Shown: in pieces, positions 17,226 through 25,494 of the stretch
How positions within the stretch are numbered: position 1 is the stretch's first letter
Layout: each line of letters begins with the position of its first letter
Source: Enhydrobacter sp.
GTDB taxonomy: Bacteria; Pseudomonadota; Alphaproteobacteria; Reyranellales; Reyranellaceae
NCBI RefSeq assembly: GCF_030246845.1
Contig: NZ_CP126889.1
Location: forward strand, 5,017,001-5,081,000
DNA length: 64,000 nt
Direction: 5' to 3'
The notes under the pieces: model-generated
Seen by the model: only the letters and a program-made list of their open reading frames with translations
Database searches by the model: none
Told to the model about the DNA's origin: nothing
Program-made: the position numbers and the translations under genes

Positions 17226-17468
17226 CTACGTACGCGGAGGCAGCGTCACTTTGTTGTCTCGCAAGACCTGCTCCAGCACCGGAATCGAGCCCGCCGGGTT
17301 CTTCTCGCAGCCTGCCATGGCTTCCGGAACCGGGCCCGATGATACGTTGGATCCTATTTCCTTTCGGTAGACGTCGCTCAGCGCCTTGCAATAGGAAACA
17401 TCGTCGGCGAACGCCGCAAAGGGCAGCAGGATCGAAGCGGCAGTAGCTGCCGCAATCAGAGTCTTCAT
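17226..17468 (-). CDS. Small secreted protein
   Basis: The 80-residue protein has a clear signal peptide (MKTLIAAATAASILLPFAAFA) and GGAG before the start. The mature part holds two cysteines (VSYCKAL and MAGCEKN) and ends DNKVTLPPRT. It starts 17 bases before the next small secreted gene at 17208. No family recognised. Confidence 0.6.
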   Translation of the reverse strand: MKTLIAAATAASILLPFAAFADDVSYCKALSDVYRKEIGSNVSSGPVPEAMAGCEKNPAGSIPVLEQVLRDNKVTLPPRT

Positions 17469-17535
17469 GCTCGATCTCCTTGGTCGAGGTGGCAGGAAAC
17501 GCTTATCCAACGCATGCCTCTTCGCTTTCGCCCGC

Positions 17536-20055
17536 TCACTCGCTCGCCTTCTTCTCGAGTCGCGCGGCCTCCAGCTTCTTGATGTCCTCGGGCGAGAGCT
17601 TCGGCCGATCGAGCGTCAGCGTGACCCTGTCGATCTTGCCGTTGAACACGAACGGCACCTGGTAGTCTGCGTCGTTCACCGGCGTGCCGGTGTCCGAGCC
17701 GATGTCGAGGCTTTCGTCCCACTGCAGGATGAAGGGGATCGTATGCTCCATCTTCTGCTCGGCGACCGCCTTGCCATCGACCTTGAGCACGCCGGTGCCG
17801 CCCTGTCCGATGCCGGCAAAGCTGCCGAACATCATCGTGCCGGGGCCCATGCCCGCGTACCTGAAGTCGAACTCCAACATGTGCTTGCCGGGCGTCAGCT
17901 CGGGGCCCTCCCAGCGCACGCGCCTGAGGTCGACCAGGTTCCAGGTGAAGACCGGCTTGTTCTTCACCACATAGAAGCCGTAGCCGGCGAAGCGGCCGCC
18001 CTGCGTGACGATCATGCCTTCGCCGCCGCCGTCGGGAATCTCGACCTCGGCCTTGAAGGTGTACGAAGTGTTGAGCAGGCTCGGCGCGTCGCCGTTCGGC
18101 ACGCCCGTGATCGGCCGGGTCCAGGTGAATGCCGTGCGGCCCGCGCTGAGACTGGGCCGGGGTGTGATGAGCCGTTCCACGACCGTGTTGTCGAGCGGCC
18201 TGACCTGGTACCTGTCGGCCTCCTTCCGGAACAGCGCCTGCAATTCCTTGAGCTTGCCCGGATTCTTCGCCGCCACGTCCTCGTATTGCGTCCAGTCGTT
18301 CTCGAGCTCGTAGAGCTCCCACGGATAGTCGAGCACATCGCCGGTATTGGCGGCGGTCACCCACGGCGGTCTCATGACCTTGGTGCTGGCGATCCAGCCG
18401 TCGTGGTAGAGGGCGCGGTCGCCGAACATCTCGAAATACTGGGTCTGGTGCGTGGAGGGCGCGCTCGCGTTCCTGGCGTCGAACGTGTACATCATGCTGA
18501 CACCCTCGATCGGGCTTTGCTCGATGCCGTCGACGATGGTCGGTTGCCTGATGTGCGTGGCCTCCAGGATCGTCGGCACGATGTCGATCACATGGTGGAA
18601 CTGGTTGCGGATGCCGCCCTTGTCCTCGATCACCTTGGGCCAGGAGATCGCCATGCCCTGGCGGGTGCCGCCGAAATGCGAGGCGACCTGCTTGGTCCAG
18701 GAGAATGGCGTGTCGAATGCCCACGCCCAGCCGATCGACATGTGGTTGTAGGTCTTGTCGGTTCCCCACACGTCGTAGAAGTACTTGAGCTGATCCTCGA
18801 CGCTCGGGTTGATCTGATTGAACATCGCGACTTCGTTCGGCGTGCCGTTGGGCTGGCCCTCGGCGCTCGTGCCGTTGTCGCCGTTGATGTAGATGATGAG
18901 CGTGTTGTCGAGCTCGCCGAGGTCCTCGACCGCCTGGATGACGCGACCGATCTCGTGGTCGGCATAGGCCGTGTAGGCGGCGAACACGTCGGCCTGGCGG
19001 ATGAAGAGCTTCTTCTCGTCGGCCGAGAGCAGGTCCCATTCCTTGATGAGGTCCTTCGGCCATGGCGTCAGCCTCGCATTGGCCGGTATGACGCCCAGCC
19101 GCTTCTGGTTCTCGAAGATCTTCTCGCGCAGCTTGTTCCAGCCCTCGTCGAAGAGATGCATGGCGCTGATCTTGTCGACCCATTCCTTGGTCGGGTGATG
19201 CGGTGCGTGGGTGGCGCCGGGCACGAAGTAGACAAAGAACGGCTGCTCGGGCGACAGCGCCTTCATGCGGTTCATGTACTCGATCGCCTCGTCGCTCATG
19301 GCCGTCATCAGGTTCCAGCCCGGGTGTCCCACATAGGGATAGATCGGTGTCGTGTTGCGGACGAGGTTGCCCGGCTCCCACTGGTTGGTGTCACCGCCCA
19401 TGAAGCCGTAGAAATATTCGAAACCCATGCCGGTCGGCCATTGGTCGAACGGGCCTGCCTGGCTCGCTTGGTATTCCGGCGTGTTGTGGTTCTTGCCGAA
19501 CCACGACGTGTGATAGCCGTTGTCGGTGAGGATGCGGCCGATCGTGGCCTTGTCCCTGGTGATGACGCTGTCGTAGCCGGGATAGCCAGTCGCCTGCTCG
19601 GAGATGACGCCGAAGCCCACGGAATGGTGGTTGCGGCCGGTGATGAGGGCGGCGCGCGTGGGCGAGCAAAGCGCGGTCGAATGGAAGTTCGTGTAGCGCA
19701 GACCCTGGTTGGCGATGCGGTCCAGCGCCGGCGTGGGAATGACGCCGCCGAAAGTGCTGGGCACGCCATAACCCGAATCATCCGTCATGATCAGCAGGAC
19801 GTTGGGGGCCCCCTTGGGCGGCACGACGCGCGGCGGCCAATAGGGCTTCGACTGCGGCGCCGTCTCATTGATGACGCCGCCGAACTTTGGCGGCGGAGGC
19901 GGAAGCTGCGAGCCGTCGATGGTCATGGTGGCGTCGGGCGCACCCGGCGTTCCGTTGATCTGCTGGGCCTGGCCCGCCGGCGTGCCGGCGAGAAGGAAAG
20001 CAGCGGAGACGGCCGGTGCGATGAGTCGGGCGATCCAGGGTTGGAATGTCGGCAT
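17536..20055 (-). CDS. Arylsulfatase (cysteine-type sulfatase)
   Basis: The 839-residue sulfatase has a signal peptide (residues about 1-30, ending PAGQAQ), so it is exported. The formylglycine motif CSPTR begins at Cys130. The metal ligands Asp92-Asp93 (IMTDDSGYG) and the later GDNGTSAEG are present, as is the family motif GRNHHSVGFG. Cys-type sulfatases require conversion of the cysteine by a formylglycine-generating enzyme; none is encoded in this window. Start 20055 is chosen for its GGAGGT site and its signal peptide. It follows the outer-membrane barrel gene by 100 bases on the same strand, suggesting a two-gene sulfate-ester scavenging unit. Confidence 0.9.
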   Translation of the reverse strand: MPTFQPWIARLIAPAVSAAFLLAGTPAGQAQQINGTPGAPDATMTIDGSQLPPPPPKFGGVINETAPQSKPYWPPRVVPPKGAPNVLLIMTDDSGYGVPSTFGGVIPTPALDRIANQGLRYTNFHSTALCSPTRAALITGRNHHSVGFGVISEQATGYPGYDSVITRDKATIGRILTDNGYHTSWFGKNHNTPEYQASQAGPFDQWPTGMGFEYFYGFMGGDTNQWEPGNLVRNTTPIYPYVGHPGWNLMTAMSDEAIEYMNRMKALSPEQPFFVYFVPGATHAPHHPTKEWVDKISAMHLFDEGWNKLREKIFENQKRLGVIPANARLTPWPKDLIKEWDLLSADEKKLFIRQADVFAAYTAYADHEIGRVIQAVEDLGELDNTLIIYINGDNGTSAEGQPNGTPNEVAMFNQINPSVEDQLKYFYDVWGTDKTYNHMSIGWAWAFDTPFSWTKQVASHFGGTRQGMAISWPKVIEDKGGIRNQFHHVIDIVPTILEATHIRQPTIVDGIEQSPIEGVSMMYTFDARNASAPSTHQTQYFEMFGDRALYHDGWIASTKVMRPPWVTAANTGDVLDYPWELYELENDWTQYEDVAAKNPGKLKELQALFRKEADRYQVRPLDNTVVERLITPRPSLSAGRTAFTWTRPITGVPNGDAPSLLNTSYTFKAEVEIPDGGGEGMIVTQGGRFAGYGFYVVKNKPVFTWNLVDLRRVRWEGPELTPGKHMLEFDFRYAGMGPGTMMFGSFAGIGQGGTGVLKVDGKAVAEQKMEHTIPFILQWDESLDIGSDTGTPVNDADYQVPFVFNGKIDRVTLTLDRPKLSPEDIKKLEAARLEKKASE

Positions 20056-20155
20056 TGCAGGACCTCCGAAGAGCCAGGCCGCTTGTGCACCTCTCCACCA
20101 CAGCCGGCCGATTGAGCCAGGTCGAATTGCACGCGTAGGCAGAACGCACTCGCAG

Positions 20156-21103
20156 CTAGAATCGGAAACTGGCGCCGATGATCGGGCCATAAAGCGTCTC
20201 GTTGATGCCGACGGCGTCGGGCCCGCCGCCCGAGCCGTAGTTCACGCCGAGGGCGCGAAAGCCGATGGTGGCGCCGACCTGGTAGCCGCTGGCCTGCCAG
20301 AGGTAGGTGTAGGCGGCGACCGCCTGCCAGGAGAACCGGCTGCCCGCCAGGCCGAAGCCGCCGATATCGGCGCGGGCCCACAGTTCCTGATGTGGCGTGA
20401 ACTGGTGCCGGACGCGGAAGCCGATCACGGGATCGACCCACTGGATCGCATCGGAGCGCGCGATCGCGAGACCGAAGGAGCGCTCGAGGTGGAGGCGCGA
20501 GAAGTCCACGTTCGAGGTGACATCGAACGAGGCGTCGATCGAGTTGTTCCAGTAGCGGAAGCCGCCCAGCGCATCGACGGCGGTGAACGAGCCTTCGGAA
20601 CCCGGCCAGCGATGGACCTCGTAAACGCCGCCCACCTCGACAATGAACATCTGGTACGTGAGGGCCGCATTGGCCGTGGTGGTGATCTTGAGTCCGCCGA
20701 TCGGGTTGCGATAGCTGGTCTGGCCGGCGCTGAAGCCCAGTCTGGAAAAGACGAAATCGGTGTAGATGCCGGCCTTGCCCTTGTTGGCCTCGAAATAGGC
20801 CATCAAGCCCACGAGCGAATCGCTCTTCTGCACGAGATCGATGAAACTCGCGTTGGTGTCGATCGTCTGGCCGCGCGCCGTGACATTGCCGCTGACACCC
20901 ATCAGCCAGGCATAGGGGGTGACGGTGAACCGCCACGGCTCGGGATCGGCCGGGATCTTCTGCTCGAGCTGCGCGATTTCTGCCGGCCCGGCGAGCCGAT
21001 CGTCGTCGGCCGCCGATGCGGCGTTGCCAGCCAGCGCCCCCAGGAAGGCCAGAATGGCGCCGGAAGATGCAAGCTTTCGAGCCGCGTACACTCGCATTCG
21101 CAC
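20156..21103 (-). CDS. Outer-membrane beta-barrel protein
   Basis: The 315-residue protein has an N-terminal signal peptide (SSGAILAFLGALAGNAASA) and alternating amphipathic strands throughout. It ends in a C-terminal Phe (IGASFRF), the usual Bam-recognised ending of outer-membrane barrels. Proteins of this type are often found beside arylsulfatases, as here, and may admit the substrate. A near-consensus FixK/FNR box lies at 21166-21179, about 65 bases upstream. The exact start (21103 or two codons later) is uncertain. Confidence 0.75.
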   Translation of the reverse strand: MRMRVYAARKLASSGAILAFLGALAGNAASAADDDRLAGPAEIAQLEQKIPADPEPWRFTVTPYAWLMGVSGNVTARGQTIDTNASFIDLVQKSDSLVGLMAYFEANKGKAGIYTDFVFSRLGFSAGQTSYRNPIGGLKITTTANAALTYQMFIVEVGGVYEVHRWPGSEGSFTAVDALGGFRYWNNSIDASFDVTSNVDFSRLHLERSFGLAIARSDAIQWVDPVIGFRVRHQFTPHQELWARADIGGFGLAGSRFSWQAVAAYTYLWQASGYQVGATIGFRALGVNYGSGGGPDAVGINETLYGPIIGASFRF

Positions 21104-21165
21104 CCCCTACCCACACTTCGTGCCGATGGAGCCCGAACCATTTGCACGGCTTGTCGGGACGCTGA

Positions 21166-21179
21166 ATGATCCAGATCAA
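21166..21179 (-). promoter_or_regulatory. Near-consensus FixK/FNR box upstream of the barrel-sulfatase pair
   Basis: On the minus strand the sequence is TTGATCTGGATCAT, 13 of 14 bases of TTGAT-N4-ATCAA. It lies 63-76 bases before the beta-barrel start codon. Its closeness to three better boxes at 22.9-25.4 kb makes it worth listing, but one symmetric position is wrong. Confidence 0.4.
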
Positions 21180-21396
21180 CCCAGGCGGACCGCGAACATC
21201 AAGCAATGGGCTCGCTTGCGGTCTGCCGCAGTGCCCCCCGACGCGCAAAGGCTAACGGAGCACGCGCCCTTCCGCTTGACCTTTTTGCGACAAAATGCAT
21301 GCCATTCGCCGGCGACAGGGTGCGGATCATGCGCGCCGGGGGCCCGCAATGGCTACGCAAGGGCTCAGTGGGGAAAGGCTACGTAACGTTCCACCT

Positions 21397-21822
21397 CTAC
21401 CGCCAGGCGATCACCACCCGCCGACTGTTCTCGCTTGAACGCGAAGAACCGACGGCCTGCAGCTGCAGCCGGTCGGCAGGAATGCCGCGCGCGATCAGAG
21501 CCTCCTTCGTCGCCAGCGCACGTCGCCCCGACAGCACGAGGTTCGCGTACTCGCCGCCGCTGTTGTCGGCATAGCCGGTAATGACGAACGTCCCTATCGG
21601 GTCGCTCTCCCGATAGAGACGCGCTGCCTGATCCAGCGTCTGGCGCGCCGCGTCGCTAAGCGTGCTGCTGCCGCTATCGAAGAAAAGCTGAACGTCGTTT
21701 GGCGGTGCGGCAAGAGAAGCCTGCTCCGGCGGGCGATGCGAGCAAGCCGTCAGGACGAGGACGCCGATCGCCGAAATCGTGAGGAGCCGATAGCCAGATA
21801 AAGACCGGTTGGAGCGGTTCAT
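21397..21822 (-). CDS. OmpA-like peptidoglycan-binding lipoprotein
   Basis: The 141-residue protein has a lipoprotein signal ending VLVLTAC and a single OmpA C-terminal domain (VQLFFDSGSSTLSDAARQTL ... ITGYADNSGGEYANLVLSGRRA). The Asp and Arg that bind diaminopimelate in Pal/OmpA domains (GYADNSG, LSGRRA) are kept. It should tether the outer membrane to the wall. Start 21822 has an AGGA site. It is divergent from the Sel1-repeat gene. Confidence 0.82.
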   Translation of the reverse strand: MNRSNRSLSGYRLLTISAIGVLVLTACSHRPPEQASLAAPPNDVQLFFDSGSSTLSDAARQTLDQAARLYRESDPIGTFVITGYADNSGGEYANLVLSGRRALATKEALIARGIPADRLQLQAVGSSRSSENSRRVVIAWR

Positions 21823-21976
21823 GACTGGTCCTATTGGTGCCAGGCGCCCAGGTCCCACCTATTCCAAAATTTGCCCTCACGAGCACAGTGTGAAAGTTGT
21901 GGCCGGTCTCCACTCTGCTTGCTCACCCGCGAAGGACGGCTCCATATTTTTGTTGGCGCACGGGGTTGGGGGCCCG

Positions 21977-22897
21977 ATGTTGGACTGTTTCCGACGGTGG
22001 CAACTTGCCCTGCTGCTCTTCGGCCTGACCGCCAGCATGGCGGTGCCTGCCCGCGCAGACTCACCTTTGACAGCCCGAGGACTGGCCGCCTACTCGGCCG
22101 GCCGATACACGGAGGCATTGGACGACTGGCAGCGCGCAGCGCAGGCCGGGGATGGGCAGGCCGCGCTGTATGCCGGATTGCTGAACGATCTCGGACGCGG
22201 CGTGCCGCGAGACCTGAACGCGGCACGGACATGGTACGAACGCGCGGCGGCGCTGGGCAATTCGACTGCGATGTTCAATATCGGCGTCCTCTACGATTCC
22301 GGCATCGGCGTGCCCTGCGATCGCGTCGTCGCCGCCGATTGGTATCGGAAAGCTGCCGCCCACGGAGTCGGGCGTGCCGCCTATGCGCTTGGGCTCATGT
22401 ACGAGGCCGGTGACGGCGTGCCTCACGATCGATCGCAAGCGACGCGGTATTTCCGGCTGGCGCTGGCGAGCGGTATCACGGCCGCACGTCCCCACCTTGG
22501 ATCGCTCGGCAATTCGAGCGAAAGGGTCGGCAACGACAAGGTCGCCGACAGAGAACCGCCGAAAGACGGCGCGGTCGAGGACTTCAACCGCGCGCAGGAG
22601 CTGTTGCTCGAGAGCACGCCCGAGGCGCTGTCAGCGGCGATCGCCTTGCTTCGACAGGCGGCGGACAAAGGCGACCCGGCGGCTGCATACAATCTCGGCT
22701 ATTGCTACGAGAACGGCATCGGCACCGAGGTCGATCGGCAGCAGGCGTTTACCTGGTACAAGCGCGCGGCCCGATCGCCGACATTCACGGTACGGCACGC
22801 GGCCCTGGCGGCCATGGAAAAACTCGCCGCTGGCTCGGGTCCGTCCGAGCTGCAGGAATCACAGTCGGCGGTGGCGACGTCCGGGCCGGTGCCATGA
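21977..22897 (+). CDS. Sel1-like repeat protein, secreted
   Basis: The 306-residue protein has a signal peptide (LALLLFGLTASMAVPARA) and then Sel1/TPR-like repeats. Examples are AALYAGLLNDLGRGVPRDLNAARTWYERAA, AMFNIGVLYDSGIGVPCDRVVAADWYRKAA and AAYNLGYCYENGIGTEVDRQQAFTWYKRAA. Such repeats are protein-binding solenoids, usually periplasmic in gram-negatives. ATG 21977 is selected because the signal peptide begins there. No partner is evident in the neighbourhood. Confidence 0.8.
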   Translation: MLDCFRRWQLALLLFGLTASMAVPARADSPLTARGLAAYSAGRYTEALDDWQRAAQAGDGQAALYAGLLNDLGRGVPRDLNAARTWYERAAALGNSTAMFNIGVLYDSGIGVPCDRVVAADWYRKAAAHGVGRAAYALGLMYEAGDGVPHDRSQATRYFRLALASGITAARPHLGSLGNSSERVGNDKVADREPPKDGAVEDFNRAQELLLESTPEALSAAIALLRQAADKGDPAAAYNLGYCYENGIGTEVDRQQAFTWYKRAARSPTFTVRHAALAAMEKLAAGSGPSELQESQSAVATSGPVP

Positions 22898-22940
22898 TCG
22901 GATGCCTTCGGGCATTCTTGCGTGATCCTCTGTCCGCGGC

Positions 22941-22954
22941 TTGATCTGGGTCAA
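22941..22954 (+). promoter_or_regulatory. FixK/FNR box upstream of the first DUF6455 gene
   Basis: TTGATCTGGGTCAA matches the alphaproteobacterial FixK/FnrL consensus TTGAT-N4-(A/G)TCAA exactly. Its centre is about 88 bases upstream of the ATG at 23036, a usual distance for a class II promoter with a leader. It implies induction at low oxygen. Confidence 0.75.
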
Positions 22955-23035
22955 AGCGGACGACAGCCACCGCGATCAACCTTTTTTCTTTAACGGGGGC
23001 TCCGCGCGGCGCCTCGAGGATGGGAGGTAAGGGTC

Positions 23036-23440
23036 ATGACGACGCTCCAGGATCTCCGGCGGACGGTCTCTCGCTTCGTCGAAGGAAGTCGCAAGCGCAG
23101 GCAGCTGCAACGCGAACTCGAGCAACTCGAAGCCATGGGCTCTCTCGATGCCGTTCTGGCGGATGCCGGGCTCGTGCGCTCGCAGATTGGGCCTCTGATG
23201 GCCGGCTGTGCCGGTTCCAGGGAACTGCTGGACCAAATGCTCGCCCGGCTCGGTATCGATGCCGCTCGGCTGCCGGTCGAATGCCTGCGCGATATGACGT
23301 GGACCTGCACGACGTGCCCCGACAAGCGTCGGTGCCGGGAATGGCTGTCCGGCAGCGAGGGAACGGAATTCCACAGCTTCTGCCCGAATGCCGGGCAACT
23401 CGACAATGCCTTGCTGGAGCAGCGCCCGGTCCACGCATAG
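23036..23440 (+). CDS. DUF6455-like cysteine protein, low-oxygen regulated
   Basis: The 134-residue protein has an N-terminal helical, charged half (SRKRRQLQRELEQLEAM) and a C-terminal domain with the cysteines of the DUF6455 family: CLRDMTWTCTTCPDKRRCREWL and FCPNAGQLDNAL. The pattern C..C..C....C plus FCPN suggests a small metal or iron-sulfur site. GGGAGG precedes the ATG by about 6 bases. A perfect FixK/FNR box lies upstream. Function unknown; the second copy at 23500-24099 shares the cysteine pattern. Confidence 0.72.
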   Translation: MTTLQDLRRTVSRFVEGSRKRRQLQRELEQLEAMGSLDAVLADAGLVRSQIGPLMAGCAGSRELLDQMLARLGIDAARLPVECLRDMTWTCTTCPDKRRCREWLSGSEGTEFHSFCPNAGQLDNALLEQRPVHA

Positions 23441-23499
23441 CGCCGGATACGATCGCACTTGTCGCTTTGGAAGAAAGGACCCGGCGTCGCCTCGGCCAA

Positions 23500-24099
23500 C
23501 TAAAGCAGCATGCCGGTGCCGAGCAATGCGCGCGCCTCGCGCCGGCTTGCCTCGACGCGCATTCGTCTGAGGTCATCGGCAGTGGGGTAGCAGGTACTGT
23601 CGCTCGGGCCGTCGGCGGTCCGCGGGCTGCGATGCCGCCACGCAGCCAGCACCGCGCTTGCGCGCCGCGTCAACCGGGCCATCCACGAGCCTGCACGGTC
23701 TGGCAGGAGCGGTGAGGAGCGGAGCGCCGGGTGCGCCAGCAGGTCGAACAGAGCGACGTTGGGGCAGAAGCGGCGATAGGCGTTCAGCCGAGCGGCGCCG
23801 TCGAGCCAGCGGCCGCAGTCGAGCGCACGCGTACAGGTCATGCAGGTCGCTTCGGCCTCGCGCGCGAAGAGACCGACCATTGAGCCATTCCAGTCCTGAA
23901 CGCCGACCCGCCGGACCGCCTTCTCGAGCAGTTCGAGACGCTCGACCATCGGCGCCAGGACGTGCGTGCCCATCCCACGGATGCTGTCGCGCCGAAGGAT
24001 GTGCTCGAGGTTGGCGATGCGCGCGCGCAGTCGACCCGCGAGCGCTTGCCCGGCTTCTGGTCGAACGGCACGGCCGTTGATCGTTTCGATGGAGGCCAT
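23500..24099 (-). CDS. DUF6455-like cysteine protein, longer paralogue
   Basis: The 199-residue protein contains the same signature as its neighbour: EAEATCMTCTRALDCGRWLDG then RRFCPNVALFDLLAH. It has a longer helical N-terminus and a basic C-terminal tail including YPTADDLRRMRVEASRREARAL. Start 24099 is chosen for its AGGGAA site. A FixK/FNR box at 24146-24159 lies in the divergent region between it and the aminotransferase gene. Function unknown; probably a cysteine-ligated metal site. Confidence 0.68.
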   Translation of the reverse strand: MASIETINGRAVRPEAGQALAGRLRARIANLEHILRRDSIRGMGTHVLAPMVERLELLEKAVRRVGVQDWNGSMVGLFAREAEATCMTCTRALDCGRWLDGAARLNAYRRFCPNVALFDLLAHPALRSSPLLPDRAGSWMARLTRRASAVLAAWRHRSPRTADGPSDSTCYPTADDLRRMRVEASRREARALLGTGMLL

Positions 24100-24145
24100 A
24101 AGTCTGTTCCCTGACAACATCCAACCCGTCCTGCCGGACGCAGCA

Positions 24146-24159
24146 TTGACCTGGATCAA
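24146..24159 (+). promoter_or_regulatory. FixK/FNR box between DUF6455 and aminotransferase genes
   Basis: TTGACCTGGATCAA (reverse TTGATCCAGGTCAA) fits TTG(A/T)(C/T)-N4-(A/G)TCAA and lies in the 112-base divergent intergenic region. It is about 47 bases from the leftward start at 24099 and 53 bases from the rightward start at 24212, so it could serve either gene or both. Confidence 0.7.
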
Positions 24160-24211
24160 GACGACGATGGTTCCGCTGGTGCCTCATGCATTTTTTGCGG
24201 AGACGACTGCC

Positions 24212-25388
24212 ATGAACGATACGAGGGGATTGCCATACCGGCTTCGGCTGCCCGGCCCGACGACTGTCCCGGAGCGCGTCCGTCAAGCGATCGCCGGCCT
24301 CGTGATCGATCATCACGGTCCGGAGAGTTCCATGCCTTGGTTGGCGAGATCCAGCGCCGGATCCGTCCGATTTTCGGTACCCGCGGCAAGGTGCTGGCGT
24401 TTGCCGGCTCCGGCACAGCCGCCATGGAAGCCGCACTCGCCAACGTCGCACCGCCGGGGGCGCCCGTGCTGGTGGCGGCGAGCGGCCAGTTCGGCGTGCG
24501 CTTCGGCCAGATCGCCCAAGCGCTCGGCTGTGCAGTCGATATGCTCGAGGTCGAATGGGGCACGGCGCCCGATCCGGCGGTCATCCGGCGACGGCTCGAC
24601 CGCCGCGACTACACCGCCTTGTGCGTCACCCACAACGAGACCTCGACCGGCGTGATGGCCGATCTGCCGGCGATCGGCCAACTGACGAAGGATCGTCCGA
24701 CCTTGTTGCTCGTCGATTCGGTGAGCGGCCTCGCCGGCTTGCCGGTCGAGCAGGATCGCTGGCATCTGGATCTCGTGATCGGCGCGTCGCAGAAGGCGTT
24801 CATGTGCCCGCCCGGCCTCGGCCTGGTCGGCGTCAGCGCCAAGGCCTGGGCGGTCATCGAGCGTGGCCATGGCGGGCGCTTCTTCTGGGATTTCCGCAAG
24901 GCAGGCGCCGCGCTCGACAAGATGGAGAGCGCGTTCACCCCGCCCGTGTCGCTGCTGGCCGGACTCGCCGAAGCTTGCGCATGATCGACGAGGAGGGTTT
25001 CGCCAACGTGCTTGCCCGCCATCGCCGCCTGGCCGCGGGACTGCGCGCGGGCTTGGCGGCGCTCGATCTGGCGCTGTTCGCGCGCGAAGCGCTTTCCGAC
25101 ACCGCGACGGCAATACGCGTGCCCGAGCGGATCGACGGCGGAGCCATCATCCGGAGGCTCTATGAGGGCTACCGGACCGTCGTTGCCGGCTCGCGCACCC
25201 ATCTGGCGGGCAAGCTGATCCGGCTCGGCACGATGGGCTACGTGAGCGAGAGCGACATCCTGACGGACCTCTACTACATCGAGCGCGCACTGGACGACCT
25301 CGGGCACACATCCCGAAAGGGCGCGGGTGTCGCGGCGGCTGCGGCGTTGTTCGCGCGGCCGAGACAGACGACCAGGGCGGCCGCTTGA
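24212..25388 (+). pseudogene. Class V aminotransferase (alanine-glyoxylate/serine-pyruvate type) with two frameshifts
   Basis: The reading frame starts at 24212 (MNDTRGLPYRLRLPGPTTVP). It shifts at about 24326 (two extra bases AG after GGTCCGGAG, where FHALVGEIQRRI should follow) and again at about 24974 (one base missing in GAAGC-TTGCGC, where EALRMIDEEG should follow). Joining the three frames gives about 390 residues, the normal length for the family. The PLP-binding region LLLVDSVSGLAG and the lysine motif ASQKAFMCPPGLG are intact. It should have transaminated glyoxylate or a similar 2-oxoacid. It is either a recent pseudogene or carries assembly errors. A FixK/FNR box precedes it. Confidence 0.75.
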
Positions 25389-25431
25389 TGGGCGCAAGGC
25401 GGGCGGTCGGCCCGTCTCGGACCAATCACGG

Positions 25432-25445
25432 TTGATTCATATCAA
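25432..25445 (+). promoter_or_regulatory. FixK/FNR box upstream of the TehA-like gene
   Basis: TTGATTCATATCAA is a perfect match to TTGAT-N4-ATCAA. It lies 50-63 bases before the ATG at 25495, a spacing that fits activation of that gene by an FNR/FixK-family regulator under low oxygen. Confidence 0.75.
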
Positions 25446-25494
25446 GGCCGCGGCCAGCGCGGTGCGCGAGGTAGCTCAAAAAGGCAGCACTCGA

